Numbered from the stretch's first letter, positions 8,331 through 17,184 are shown. The stretch is 64,000 nt of DNA from Pedobacter duraquae (GCF_004362245.1 NZ_SNWM01000005.1:372001-436000), one strand, 5' to 3'. Notes: generated by a model not told the origin, from the letters alone. Made by a program: numbers and translations.

Positions 8331-8522
8331 ATGTCCCTCGATCTCAACACCCAAGCGGACGAAGCCCGCCAACTAAGTTATACCAAAAGAAAATGCAGAA
8401 AATGCAAATCATCGCTGGATAGAATTCCCAGGCATTGGTTTATGCGACATTTTTTGGGCTGGGTATCATTTAAGAGATATATCTGCTACGGATGCAAACG
8501 AACCTATTGGTGGATTGAATAA
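8331..8522 (+). CDS. Small zinc-ribbon-like protein
   Basis: A 63-residue basic protein with two cysteine pairs, C-R-K-C near residue 24 and C-Y-G-C near residue 53, spaced as in a treble-clef or zinc-ribbon fold. The hydrophobic aromatic stretch between them (W-F-M-R-H-F-L-G-W) could be buried or membrane-facing. I chose the ATG at 8331, after an A-run typical of Bacteroidota leaders, rather than an in-frame upstream codon at 8295 that falls in the promoter-like region. Function is unknown; similar small proteins are common and unannotated in Pedobacter-like genomes. Confidence 0.65.
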   Translation: MSLDLNTQADEARQLSYTKRKCRKCKSSLDRIPRHWFMRHFLGWVSFKRYICYGCKRTYWWIE

Positions 8523-8535
8523 TCCAGAGGTGGAT

Positions 8536-9027
8536 CTAGTTATAAACTTCCTTGGTTTTAGCGATATCCCTTAAGCTGATGTTATACATGGTATAGCCGA
8601 TCTCTGTTGGCCCCACCTGGATTTCTATTTCCAGTTGTCCTTTTATATACTGCGTGTAAAGATTCTTGCCGTAAGTTTCAGAACCTTTTAACTTAAATCC
8701 AAGCGTTTTAATTTCCTCGATTAGTTTGTTTGATTCTTCAAGCTTAAGCGTGGTAATCGTACAGCCGTAGATTTCATTTTTGAAGGTCATGACAGCGAAA
8801 CTGAGATAGTTTATATCTTCTCCGTTTTTAATGTACATGCGGTTTTTATTATGCTGAGTCGAATCTAAATCAATCGTACTGGCATAAGTGAACCCCTTAG
8901 CAACTAATTGACTTTCAGTTTTGGTTATTGGGTGTGTCAGTCCAAAATACAAATCTTTATATGTTAGTCTTTGAGCGAAGCAGAGTGTGCTGCAAGAGAT
9001 AAATAAGAGCGTAAATAATGTTTTCAT
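8536..9027 (-). CDS. Secreted hypothetical protein
   Basis: About 163 residues with a standard signal peptide (M-K-T-L-F-T-L-L-F-I-S-C...C-F-A-Q), so probably periplasmic. The mature part is a mixed alpha/beta domain with no recognised motif. I chose the start at 9027 because the signal peptide begins there; an in-frame ATG at 9045 adds six residues. The upstream region carries three direct repeats at 9099-9183. Confidence 0.6.
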   Translation of the reverse strand: MKTLFTLLFISCSTLCFAQRLTYKDLYFGLTHPITKTESQLVAKGFTYASTIDLDSTQHNKNRMYIKNGEDINYLSFAVMTFKNEIYGCTITTLKLEESNKLIEEIKTLGFKLKGSETYGKNLYTQYIKGQLEIEIQVGPTEIGYTMYNISLRDIAKTKEVYN

Positions 9028-9098
9028 TAGATGTAATAACATCAATGTTGGTCTTAGGTTTTAAGAATTTATGATCATGGATTGTGGACGAAACAAGA

Positions 9099-9183
9099 TT
9101 TACCCTAATTCTGTGACAAATATTCAAGTAATTTGCCCTAATTCTGTGACAGTAAATGAAACATTTACCCTATTTCTGTGACA
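9099..9183. repeat. Three direct 20-bp repeats
   Basis: TTTACCCTAATTCTGTGACA at 9099, a copy with one difference at 9132 and another at 9164. The starts are 33 and 32 bp apart, about three helical turns. They lie 70-160 bp upstream of the minus-strand gene starting at 9027, so they could be operator sites, or remnants of a decayed element. Confidence 0.7.
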
Positions 9184-9348
9184 ACCTATTTGTAGGATTA
9201 AAGATTTCTGAATGTTTACAGCGCAACAGCCTGGGTGAATAATTGGTGTTAATCTTTTTCCTCGGATCTTTAAGGTAAACATTACAGGTGATCGAGCAAC
9301 ACCGATTATTTTAGACAGGACCTGGAAGGAGCTGCCCTGTACTGCGGT

Positions 9349-9649
9349 GCTGTAGTGAAATAATTGGTATCGTTTTCTTCCTAAAATCTTTGAAGGAAAG
9401 ATTTGCATGTCATCAAACAACACCAATTATTTCAAGAACACGACTCCGAAATTGGGGTGTCCGGAAGAGCAGGTAGGGGGCAGGACTTGAAGTGAAATAA
9501 CTGATATCGTTTTCTTCCTCAAATCTTGAAGGGAAGATTTGTATGTCATCAAACAACACCAATTATTTCCAGAACACGTCGCTGAGGGGGGGATCCGAAG
9601 ATTGTAGCGTTTGTTATATGCGCCAGGCCAACAACACCAATTATTTGTG
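9349..9649 (+). repeat. Two consecutive hairpin-repeat copies
   Basis: The first copy has arms at 9357-9368 (GAAATAATTGGT) and 9422-9433 (ACCAATTATTTC), fully complementary with the GGT/ACC variant. The second begins near 9493, has a GGGGGGATCCG-containing right unit and starts another right arm (AACAACACCAATTATT) near 9630 before ending at the stop of the next gene. Both copies read in the same direction as every other copy. Confidence 0.9.
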
Positions 9650-10135
9650 TTACTGACAGTAAGGTACATCAAATGTACCGCTTACACTACTGCCAGAGGT
9701 TTGGTCAGCAAAACTGATTTTTCCGGAAACACGGTCGTTACTGATAGATTGGATTTGTACCATACAGTCGGCGCTTACAAAACCCACAGTGGCATCAGTG
9801 GTAGAGTCGTCAAAGCCTAACCAGATGTCGCTACTGGCCTGTGTATAGGTGCCAACTTTTTTGGGCACTCTGAAATAAACGCTATACGTTCTTGTTTCGG
9901 CACTTGCACAATTGAAGCTGCTGTTGGCCGAGAGGTTAACCACTACGCGTTCTGTATTGGTAACAACAGATACGTCGGTTCTGGCTCTACCGGCAGCCAT
10001 CGTAAAAGCTTTGCCATATACTTTTCCGTTAACAACGGCGGTTTCTTGTGGTTGTACTTCATCTTTGCTCTTTTTACAGGCACCTAACGCAGCACATAAA
10101 CACATAATCAAGGCAAAACTGGTAAAATTTCTCAT
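9650..10135 (-). CDS. Putative lipoprotein
   Basis: About 161 residues with a lipoprotein signal ending A-L-G-A-C-K-K, a typical Bacteroidota lipobox, then an acidic linker and a beta-rich domain that contains two cysteines (C-A-S-A-E and A-D-C-M-V) and a terminal P-Y-C. It should sit on the outer or inner membrane. The domain is not recognised. The chosen start gives a compact signal peptide; an in-frame ATG at 10159 adds eight residues. The 3' end abuts a hairpin repeat. Confidence 0.65.
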   Translation of the reverse strand: MRNFTSFALIMCLCAALGACKKSKDEVQPQETAVVNGKVYGKAFTMAAGRARTDVSVVTNTERVVVNLSANSSFNCASAETRTYSVYFRVPKKVGTYTQASSDIWLGFDDSTTDATVGFVSADCMVQIQSISNDRVSGKISFADQTSGSSVSGTFDVPYCQ

Positions 10136-10238
10136 AGGGATGTTTTTGGTGTTCAACAAGAAATGGTGCTTTTGGTTTTAAAATTTAATTTGGATACAAC
10201 AATTTTTGTTTGATACTGTTGTTGTCGAAAAAATCATT

Positions 10239-10718
10239 ATGAACACAACGCTACCTTTACGCTCTTGCTTTCAATTCTTGCTAATCGGGTTTTTTATGCT
10301 CACCATAAGCTGTAAAAAAAGTGATGGTGCAGCAGATCAGCCAAACACACCTGCCGTGCTGAAAACAAAAATCCTGGGCAAATGGAAATTGATTGGCGGT
10401 AGCTACACAACGTATGATGTCAATGGTAAAGTAGTCAATACCACTGATCTTGGCGGGCGAAATCCCATCCCTCTATATGAGTTTCGGGATGATGATAAGC
10501 TGTATGTGACGGATTCCGGAGAGCAAAAAGTTTTTTTTTATACGGTGTCTATCACTGCAGAAGGAAAAATGCGGATCTTAATTGATAGTGCGGAGTATTA
10601 CGACATTGGATCTATCAACAGCACAGACATGATTTGGTTACAAGATCTTAAGGCTAAAGAAGATGAACCGGGAACTATAAAAACTGCACATACGGAGGTT
10701 CGCTTTCAAAAGATGTAG
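10239..10718 (+). CDS. Putative lipoprotein, lipocalin-like beta domain
   Basis: About 159 residues with a lipoprotein signal ending L-T-I-S-C-K-K-S. The mature part begins with L-K-T-K-I-L-G-K-W-K-L-I-G-G, the G-K-W opening strand of the lipocalin-like (calycin) lipoproteins common in Bacteroidota, and continues as beta strands with Y-E-F-R-D-D and V-R-F. It is divergent from the lipoprotein gene at 9650. Function is unknown. The ATG at 10239 is preferred to a TTG at 10206. Confidence 0.65.
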   Translation: MNTTLPLRSCFQFLLIGFFMLTISCKKSDGAADQPNTPAVLKTKILGKWKLIGGSYTTYDVNGKVVNTTDLGGRNPIPLYEFRDDDKLYVTDSGEQKVFFYTVSITAEGKMRILIDSAEYYDIGSINSTDMIWLQDLKAKEDEPGTIKTAHTEVRFQKM

Positions 10719-10744
10719 TACAATACAAAGTAAGATATACCCAA

Positions 10745-12490
10745 TTATAGCGTTATTTTAAAGGTGGTGCCTGTCCCTACAGTACTTACTACATTTATTT
10801 CGCCGCCAAGGGACTCTACCTGGGTTTTTACCATGAACAGCCCTAGGCCAGTTCCCTTTTTTGTCTTATCAAACCGGGTGTACATACCGAAAATCGTTTT
10901 TTTATTCGCAACCAGATCTATTCCCATGCCATTGTCTTGAACGGTTATAATCGTATGTCCGCCCTCATTGATCACTGAAATATGGATTACTGGTACTCTT
11001 CCCACCATTCTGTATTTGACCGCGTTTGAAAGCAGATTGAAAAAGATGCTGTGCAGATAAGTTTTTATAGTTAGCATCTCGGCTGCTTCAGGTTCAATAG
11101 TTACCTCCAGTTTAGCGGAAGTATCACTGATATCCTTGGCTAAGGTGTAGCATATCGCGTCGATAAGGTCTTTGATGTTAACAACTTCCTTTTTACTATT
11201 AATGGCTGATTTGGATGATAATATGGTGTTTAAGTCTCGTAATTGCGAGTCCATACGCTCCGCGGATTCAAGCAAAAATTGAGTCATTTGTTTGGCTTCA
11301 TCTTCCGCTACGCCATTGTTGAGTATTGTTGAAAGGCCCATGATATTGGCAATGGGCGACCTCAGGTTATGAGAGACTATATAATTAAACTGCATCAGCT
11401 CATTGTATCTGTGGTTAAGTTCTTCATTTAGCCGATCCCGTTCGAGATCTCCCAGCATACGTGCATTAATATCACGTACAGAGCCATAGAGTTCAGTAAT
11501 GTTTCCAAATTTATCTTTTACCGGCACGACATAATCTTCCAGCCATATATATTCATCCCTAATGGCATGCTTTACGCGATAGATGCGGGTGGTTGGCTTA
11601 CCTTTCGAAAACATCCGGCGATTATCTCTAAATAATGCCTTCAAATCGTCAGGGTGGACAAGGTCTATCCAGCCTGTCCGACTTTTTTTCATTGCCTCAA
11701 CAGTACTTCCCTGGATTTTTTCTATCTGCCAACTCAGGTATGTGAAATGGTTTTCGAAGGTATCATTGGGGTTTAAGGCTACAATGTAAAAAAACTGATC
11801 GGAACTTGTCACCATTCGGGAAATGAACTCATTCTTCGTTTCCAGCTCTATCTTATCTTCCTGCTGTTTGGTCACATCTCTCGCAGATCCGTATAAATGC
11901 GATATCCTTCCATTCGCATCAGCTTTGGCAACAATCCTGTCTGCTATCCAACGATAACCTTCCTTTTGAGGATGCTTAAATCGGTAAAGGAGTTCAACAT
12001 TCTTTTCGGTAACTAACTTTTTGTAGCCGTCTTCATACACAAGGTTATCATCAGGGTGAATTCCTTTAATCCATAAGTCGGGATTGGTCTGTACTTGGAT
12101 GTTACTATACCCGAAAATTTCCAGACATTGCTCGCTTATAAATTCAAATTTCCCCACGGAAATTTGATCTTGATGAATATGCCATGCATACACCACTTCA
12201 TCTATACTACCGACTATATTCTGCAAAAAAATGTTTTGCGTCTTGGTTTGTTCTCGAAAGTGTCCCAATTCTTCACCCAACATATTTAAACTTTTAGTTA
12301 CGATATTGAGGTTGCTATCAATATCAATAACCTCAGCTCGCGTATTAAAATTACCTTGACTAAACTCGGTTAATAAGCTAAGTATTTTGTCCAGTTGAAG
12401 TTTCTCGATATCTTTTTTGTTCGTCAAAATGTAGTTGGTGTTTAGGTGTTTGAGCGATAGATTGAAAGATTCAAATTGCTTAAAATACAC
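10745..12490 (-). CDS. Sensor histidine kinase with two PAS domains
   Basis: The 581-residue protein has no transmembrane helix. A short helical N-terminus is followed by PAS domains at about 90-210 (I-H-P-D-D) and 225-345 (V-H-P-D-D), each with a PAC-like tail (G-S-A-R-D-V, G-S-V-R-D-I). HisKA carries His374 in V-S-H-N-L-R-S-P, the variant H-box common in Bacteroidota PAS kinases, and HATPase has N-L-L-S-N-A-V-K-Y-R, D-N-G-M-G-I and G-T-G-L-G-L-F. Probably cytoplasmic. No response regulator is adjacent and the gene is alone, with a hairpin repeat upstream. Confidence 0.93.
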   Translation of the reverse strand: MYFKQFESFNLSLKHLNTNYILTNKKDIEKLQLDKILSLLTEFSQGNFNTRAEVIDIDSNLNIVTKSLNMLGEELGHFREQTKTQNIFLQNIVGSIDEVVYAWHIHQDQISVGKFEFISEQCLEIFGYSNIQVQTNPDLWIKGIHPDDNLVYEDGYKKLVTEKNVELLYRFKHPQKEGYRWIADRIVAKADANGRISHLYGSARDVTKQQEDKIELETKNEFISRMVTSSDQFFYIVALNPNDTFENHFTYLSWQIEKIQGSTVEAMKKSRTGWIDLVHPDDLKALFRDNRRMFSKGKPTTRIYRVKHAIRDEYIWLEDYVVPVKDKFGNITELYGSVRDINARMLGDLERDRLNEELNHRYNELMQFNYIVSHNLRSPIANIMGLSTILNNGVAEDEAKQMTQFLLESAERMDSQLRDLNTILSSKSAINSKKEVVNIKDLIDAICYTLAKDISDTSAKLEVTIEPEAAEMLTIKTYLHSIFFNLLSNAVKYRMVGRVPVIHISVINEGGHTIITVQDNGMGIDLVANKKTIFGMYTRFDKTKKGTGLGLFMVKTQVESLGGEINVVSTVGTGTTFKITL

Positions 12491-12544
12491 GATCTACAAG
12501 TCAAATTCCGAGCCAACAAATTCGAGTAGGGATTAAGAGGAGGG

Positions 12545-12740
12545 GGCAGGACTGTGAGGGTGAAATTATTGATATTGTTTTCTTCCTCAAATCTTGAAGG
12601 GAAGATTTGCATGTCATCAAACAACATCAATAATTTCCAGAACACGTCGCTGAAGGGGGGGGATCCGAAGAATGCAGAGTTTGTTATATGCACTAGGCCA
12701 AACAATACCAATTATTTCAGTGCACGTCTCCGAATGCTAA
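12545..12740 (+). repeat. Hairpin repeat with compensated arms
   Basis: Left arm 12562-12580 reads GAAATTATTGAT... and right arm 12619-12637 reads ...ATCAATAATTTC. The usual TAATTGAT/ATCAATTA has become TTATTGAT/ATCAATAA on both sides, keeping the pairing. One right unit with GGGGGGATCCG follows and a second partial arm ends near 12720. Confidence 0.92.
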
Positions 12741-12751
12741 AGTCCGAAACT

Positions 12752-13414
12752 TTATAGGCTTTTCAGCACTGCTAAGATTTCTGCAGGTTCTGCACGCTTG
12801 CGGTAATCGGGATCCACAAAGGCGTACCTGATCATACCGTCAGTATCGATAACGTAAGTTGCTGGGATCGGGAGTTCATTTGTAGCTACGCCGTTGTAGT
12901 CTTCAAGCTTATGAAAGTTGTTGTAGATGTCTACCAACTCTTCGTTAAGTGTAAAAGCGATATTGAACTGACGTGCTACTGTGTTGTTGTAGTCTGTAAG
13001 GACTTCGAAAGTCAGCTCATTTTTTTCTGTTGTACTTAAGGATTTATCGGGAAGTTCGGGCGACAATGCAACCAGCCTAGCTCCGGCAGCTTTGAACTGC
13101 GAAAGATAGCTTTGCAGGTAGCGCAATTGTATGTTACAATAGGGGCACCAACCACCCCGGTACCAACTAAGTATCACAGGCCCGCTTCTGAGGAGGGTGG
13201 AAAGTTTGACCGGTCTATTCACTGCGTTGTTTAATTCGAAATCAGGCGCCTTGTCGCCAACAGTTAAGGCTGATCGGTTTGTTGCGCTAACTTCGGCAAT
13301 GCCATGTTCAAATTTGCTTTGCAGCCCTTCCGGTGCTGCTGCGTTCCATGAATTCTGGAACATTTCTAATTCGTTGGCCAACGAATTAGAAATGTTGTTA
13401 AATTGATCTTCCAT
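12752..13414 (-). CDS. Peroxiredoxin-like (AhpC/TSA family) protein
   Basis: The 220-residue thioredoxin-fold protein has R-G-G-W-C-P-Y-C (Cys90, Cys93), the signature of the AhpC/TSA-type 'peroxiredoxin-like' subfamily in which a C-x-x-C pair replaces the classic T-x-x-C site. A-P-D-F-E-L and Y-V-I-D-T-D-G-M-I-R are also conserved. It probably reduces peroxides in the cytoplasm. It is the last gene of a group AraC (14940-14077), CMD (13956-13420), peroxiredoxin, with a 5-bp gap to the CMD gene. Codons 7-19 form a perfect 38-bp palindrome. Confidence 0.88.
   Translation of the reverse strand: MEDQFNNISNSLANELEMFQNSWNAAAPEGLQSKFEHGIAEVSATNRSALTVGDKAPDFELNNAVNRPVKLSTLLRSGPVILSWYRGGWCPYCNIQLRYLQSYLSQFKAAGARLVALSPELPDKSLSTTEKNELTFEVLTDYNNTVARQFNIAFTLNEELVDIYNNFHKLEDYNGVATNELPIPATYVIDTDGMIRYAFVDPDYRKRAEPAEILAVLKSL
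13358..13395. repeat. Perfect 38-bp palindrome inside the peroxiredoxin gene
   Basis: Left half AACATTTCTAATTCGTTGG (13358-13376) and right half CCAACGAATTAGAAATGTT (13377-13395) are exact complements without a spacer. It begins about 19 bases after the start codon in the mRNA and would form a very long stem close to the ribosome-binding region. It encodes I-S-N-S-L-A-N-E-L-E-M-F. Confidence 0.95.
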
Positions 13415-13419
13415 ACCGG

Positions 13420-13956
13420 TTAGTTTAAAGCTGGAGCTAAAGGCCAGTCTACCGGGATATCTGTTAGCGCGTGCAGGTAGTTGGTGATTATTTTATCGCC
13501 AATTACCATCGTTACATCGATCAGGCTGGCTTCGGTATATCCTGCGGCATAGAAGTTTTCGACTACTTCGGCAGGTACATGGCCGCGATTTTCTGTAGTA
13601 GCTTTCACGAGTTTAGCTAAAGCGTCTAATTTTGTGTCGAAGCCAATGTTTGCCCTGCGGATATTAAGAATCTGCTCATCGGAAAAACCGTTCATCTTCG
13701 CAAACTGGGTGTGAGCGCTTAAACAGTATGCACATGCGTTGATCTGACTTACTACTAAGTTGATCACCTCACGTTCTTTGGCACGGAGCGTTGTTTTTCT
13801 GTTTTGTAAGGCAAGGTAATCACTTAAGGCGGTTTCGGAATGTGCGAATATTGCATACAGGTTAGGTACAAAACCTACCATGCCTTGCAGGTTATCAAAA
13901 ATGGCCTGGTTAGCCGGAGTTACTTCTTCTTTGGTTGGAATTGGGAAATTTTTCAT
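13420..13956 (-). CDS. Carboxymuconolactone decarboxylase family (AhpD-like) protein
   Basis: 178 residues, all-helical, with A-C-A-Y-C-L-S-A-H (Cys75, Cys78, His82), the redox C-x-x-C...H centre of AhpD-type alkylhydroperoxidases. Such proteins relay electrons to or cooperate with peroxiredoxins, which fits the peroxiredoxin gene 5 bp downstream. The start at M-K-N-F-P-I-P matches the family; an upstream in-frame ATG at 14073 would add 39 unlikely residues that occupy the spacer to the AraC gene. Confidence 0.9.
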   Translation of the reverse strand: MKNFPIPTKEEVTPANQAIFDNLQGMVGFVPNLYAIFAHSETALSDYLALQNRKTTLRAKEREVINLVVSQINACAYCLSAHTQFAKMNGFSDEQILNIRRANIGFDTKLDALAKLVKATTENRGHVPAEVVENFYAAGYTEASLIDVTMVIGDKIITNYLHALTDIPVDWPLAPALN

Positions 13957-14076
13957 GCGCTCTATTTTTAAATTGTATGTCTGTTGTGTTTGACAATACA
14001 AAGGTGCAGCGAATGACAGCGCTGGTGAATAGAGAGAATTCCCGACTACATGTAAGATCTGCCCAAAAGCCAAAAA

Positions 14077-14940
14077 TTATCCTTCAGTTGTTGTGGTCGA
14101 CTTAGCGTTCCTGAAATCGGAAGGGGCGTAGCCAGTTTGTTTTTTAAAGAAGTTGCTGAAGTACGATGCGTCATCATAGCCGAGGTCGTATGCAATTTCT
14201 TTGGCCGATTTGTCGGTATACATCAGCAGGCGCTTACCTTCCAGAATGATCCTATCCTGTATTACTGTAAGCGGCGATTTGTGGTTGTACAAGGCAAAGT
14301 AATTGGCCAGTGTTTTAGGAGACTTGTTGAGCTGATCGGCATAGAACTGTACGGTATGTTGCTTGCGATAATTGTTTTCGACCATCAGGTTGAACTTACG
14401 CAACACATCCATCTTATCCTCGGTTAGTGATTGATCCTGCAGATATTGTTTTTTCGCTAAGCGTGTGATGATAATAATCAAACGTTTGAGCATCATTTGG
14501 AGCATGTCGCGCTGAATCGCGTCGCGGTCTTCAAACTCATCTATGAATACTTGTTGCAGGAGGTTTAGTTTCTTTTGTTGTTGTTCATCCAGAGTGATAA
14601 ACATTGTTTCGGCAGAGCCGTAAAATAGAAAGCCTACGCAGCTTACCTCTTTATCGTGGTCTACAATGCAATAAAAATTTCGGTTATACTGCCAGGCAAT
14701 AACTTGTTCGGGCTTCTGGAAAGTAAAAGTTTGATTTACCATCAAAGGGAGAATCGTTTGCGCAGGGAACTGGTGCGTAATTCCATCAATTGTTACCTCT
14801 TGCTGCGGTCCGTCGTTTAAGGCGATTGTCAGGAACTTGTCTTTGCGGTCGCGCTGGTAGAAAAGGCGATCGAAGTTTGGTTCATGGATTGTTAGGTGGA
14901 GTTCGCCTGCGGAAATTGGATCGATGTACTGGAGTTTCAT
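14077..14940 (-). CDS. AraC-family transcriptional regulator
   Basis: The 287-residue protein has an N-terminal cupin-like beta domain (about 1-150) and a C-terminal AraC HTH (about 190-280) with the strongly conserved G-Y-D-D-A-S-Y-F-S-N-F-F-K-K-Q-T-G-Y-A-P. It is upstream of, and codirectional with, the AhpD-like and peroxiredoxin genes, 120 bp from the CMD start, and probably controls them. The inducer is unknown; an oxidant or organic peroxide would fit the context. Confidence 0.9.
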   Translation of the reverse strand: MKLQYIDPISAGELHLTIHEPNFDRLFYQRDRKDKFLTIALNDGPQQEVTIDGITHQFPAQTILPLMVNQTFTFQKPEQVIAWQYNRNFYCIVDHDKEVSCVGFLFYGSAETMFITLDEQQQKKLNLLQQVFIDEFEDRDAIQRDMLQMMLKRLIIIITRLAKKQYLQDQSLTEDKMDVLRKFNLMVENNYRKQHTVQFYADQLNKSPKTLANYFALYNHKSPLTVIQDRIILEGKRLLMYTDKSAKEIAYDLGYDDASYFSNFFKKQTGYAPSDFRNAKSTTTTEG

Positions 14941-15019
14941 GAATTTGATTAAAACGCCTTTTAAGTAATGATGTTCGGTGTAATAGCCTAATTAGGCCAC
15001 ATCGAGAACGCTAAGTTAG

Positions 15020-15520
15020 GTAATGATACTGTGCGGGTGAAATAATTGATATTGTTTTCTTCCTCAAATCTTAAGGGGGAGTGAGGGGACAGGACAGTGT
15101 AGGTGAAATAATTGATATTGTTCTCTTCCTCAAATCTTGAAGGGAAGATTTGCATGTCATCAAACAACATCAATTATTTCCAGAACACGTCGCTGAAAAG
15201 GGGGATCCGAAGGTTGCAGGGTTTGTTATATGCAATTGCAAATAACACCAATTATTTTCTTCCTCAAATCTTAAAGGGGAGTGAGGGGACAGGACAGTGT
15301 AGGTGAAATAATTGATATTGTTTTCTTCCTCAAATCTTGAAGGTAAGATTTGCATGTCATCAAACAACATCAATTATTTCCAGACCACGTCTCTGAAGGG
15401 GGGATCCGAAGGTTGCAGGGTTTGTTATATGCATTTGCAAACAACGTCAATTATTTCCAGACCACATCTCTGAAGGGGAAGCCGAAGGGTGCAGAGTTCG
15501 TTATTTAGGTGTTTTCAAAA
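15020..15520 (+). repeat. Compound hairpin-repeat cluster with truncated copies
   Basis: It contains a truncated left module at about 15039, a complete hairpin at about 15103-15180, an internal left-module fragment near 15255 whose inner stem is interrupted by GGGGAGTGAGGGGACAGGAC, another complete hairpin at about 15304-15382, and two more right units ending near 15520. All are in the same orientation. The mosaic suggests repeated deletion or template switching between copies. Confidence 0.88.
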
Positions 15521-15544
15521 TGCATCAATTATGGTAGCCTGCAA

Positions 15545-16786
15545 TTAAATGTAGATCGAGTTAACGGCTGCGGCTAATGCTTTTTCTGTGCTTTCTAGGA
15601 GTAGGTTGTTCACTTGATAAAATTCATTGGCTTCACTGAATTCTGTGAAAATCCCCATTTCATAAATATTTTCATCGCTATAAATATTAATGATTAATGC
15701 TGAATGAATTATTTGTAGGGCTATTTTGCTGTATTCCTGGGTGGAAGGGATGATGCTGGGATTATCTGGTGTATCCAGATTGCCGATCAGGAAATTATAG
15801 GCGATGTTGAAGGTCTCTCCATACTTTTGTAATACCGGGACATTGGAGGTATAGAAGGCGTTTTCAACAATTGCAGATTTGAAATCTTCATGAGCTTCGT
15901 TCAGGTTGTAATTGATTCGCGGTTTTACTACTCTACTATGGATGCGCTGCATTTCTGGTTGTTTACCGTATTTCATCTCATAGATATCAGTGAAAAAGGG
16001 ATATATTGCTTCAATAAACCAAACATTGTAATCTTGTGGATCATCGGTGTCAAAACTAAGTGACAGGCGCTCACAACCATCCTTTTTTAAGAGTTCAAAC
16101 CAGGATTGGGGATCCTTTGCGATGACCCATTTGGGCGCGAAATCAATTTCTCCAACTCCTAAGCCAATAAATCTTAGATTTTTGAGTCCCCGGAAAACCA
16201 GGTTATCCGGGAAATACCGCTTTGGTAACTTACCTGATCTAAAAAATTCGTTTCCATATGTGATCAGGGATATCAGGAGGGCAAGTTCTTTATTGACAGG
16301 AAATGATAAGGCTACCACATCCTGTTCATCACCCTTCTTAGGCCAAAAGAAACAAAGTGAGATAAATGGAATCATAAAAAAGGCGGCGGGGGGGGAAATC
16401 AGGTCTAATAAGCTCTTGGGTACCCGGTAGCTAAAGCTACTGATGTGTGGGTTGCTTGGCAGGTAGATTAGTTTCGCTTTGAATGGTGCTTCTGCATTTT
16501 CGGATACATCAGGAACGGTTCCCCATACAACCTTATCATCTGAATATTTCGTGTGATCAGGTGTGTGGAAAGTGTAATAGTAGGTTGTAGGAATTGAGGA
16601 ATCGTTAGTATTTAACTTCTGCAATTCCATTTCGGTTACGGTTGCCGTTGTGCTGCGTCCATATTTCAATAACCGATATTGATTGATAGGGTTAACGTCC
16701 AGAGCCGCCAGGAATATCACTGTTGGGATTAAAGAAAATATCCCCATTTGGGATATTCTGAGGGCGTTGTCTTTAAGTGTTGCCAT
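15545..16786 (-). CDS. Membrane protein with DUF3592-like N-terminal part
   Basis: 413 residues. A first membrane helix (about 15-32), an extracytoplasmic beta domain of the DUF3592 kind with Y-Y-T-F-H-T-P-D and L-I-Y-L-P-S-N-P, and a second helix (about 128-148) are followed by a cytoplasmic region of about 260 residues that I do not recognise. The N-terminal part resembles the two small membrane proteins at 55602 and 56180. The gene is flanked on both sides by hairpin repeats. Function unknown. Confidence 0.6.
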   Translation of the reverse strand: MATLKDNALRISQMGIFSLIPTVIFLAALDVNPINQYRLLKYGRSTTATVTEMELQKLNTNDSSIPTTYYYTFHTPDHTKYSDDKVVWGTVPDVSENAEAPFKAKLIYLPSNPHISSFSYRVPKSLLDLISPPAAFFMIPFISLCFFWPKKGDEQDVVALSFPVNKELALLISLITYGNEFFRSGKLPKRYFPDNLVFRGLKNLRFIGLGVGEIDFAPKWVIAKDPQSWFELLKKDGCERLSLSFDTDDPQDYNVWFIEAIYPFFTDIYEMKYGKQPEMQRIHSRVVKPRINYNLNEAHEDFKSAIVENAFYTSNVPVLQKYGETFNIAYNFLIGNLDTPDNPSIIPSTQEYSKIALQIIHSALIINIYSDENIYEMGIFTEFSEANEFYQVNNLLLESTEKALAAAVNSIYI

Positions 16787-16851
16787 GGTGTAATGGTTTC
16801 GTATGTAGCAATTTACGAAAATATTTTATAATATATAACTAATAAGTTAAG

Positions 16852-17125
16852 GGGACAGGACTGTGAGGGTGAAATAATTGATATTGTTTTCTTCCTCAAA
16901 TCTTGAAGGGAAGATTTGGATGTCATCAAACAACATCAATTATTTCCAGAACACGTCGCTGAAGGGGGGATCCGGGAATGGCAAAGTCCAATATTTGCAA
17001 AACAACATCAATTATTTCCAGAACACGTCGCTGAAGGGGGGATCCGGGAATCGCAGAGTCCAATATTTGCAAAACAACATCAATAATTTCCAGAACACAT
17101 CGCTGAAGGGGGATCCGAAGAGGAA
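16852..17125 (+). repeat. Hairpin repeat with three right units
   Basis: The left arm starts near 16870; right arms begin near 16928, 17010 and 17078. The units carry GGGGGGATCCGGGAATGGCA-type sequence rather than the GAAGAATGCAGAG variant, showing two subfamilies of the unit body. Apparent open frames here follow repeat sequence and are not credible genes. Confidence 0.9.
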
Positions 17126-17164
17126 AAGTCATTGATGGTTAGTGAACATGAGATATGATGAGGG

Positions 17165-17184
17165 GCTCTATCCTAGGGTAGAGC
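17165..17184. other. Near-perfect 20-bp palindrome
   Basis: GCTCTATCCTAGGGTAGAGC has six-base complementary ends around CCTAGG and one mismatched pair. No T-run follows. It lies between the hairpin repeat and the 3' end of the hydrolase gene; the role is unknown. Confidence 0.5.

Noticed and set aside
9124..9426. 100-codon open frame on the minus strand
   Set aside because: Covers direct repeats and hairpin-repeat sequence; no recognisable protein pattern.
16878..17135. Open frames across hairpin-repeat loci (also near 9427, 12554, 15112, 39503, 51787, 53688, 55157)
   Set aside because: They translate the repeat itself in changing frames; the unit length is not a multiple of three and there is no start context.
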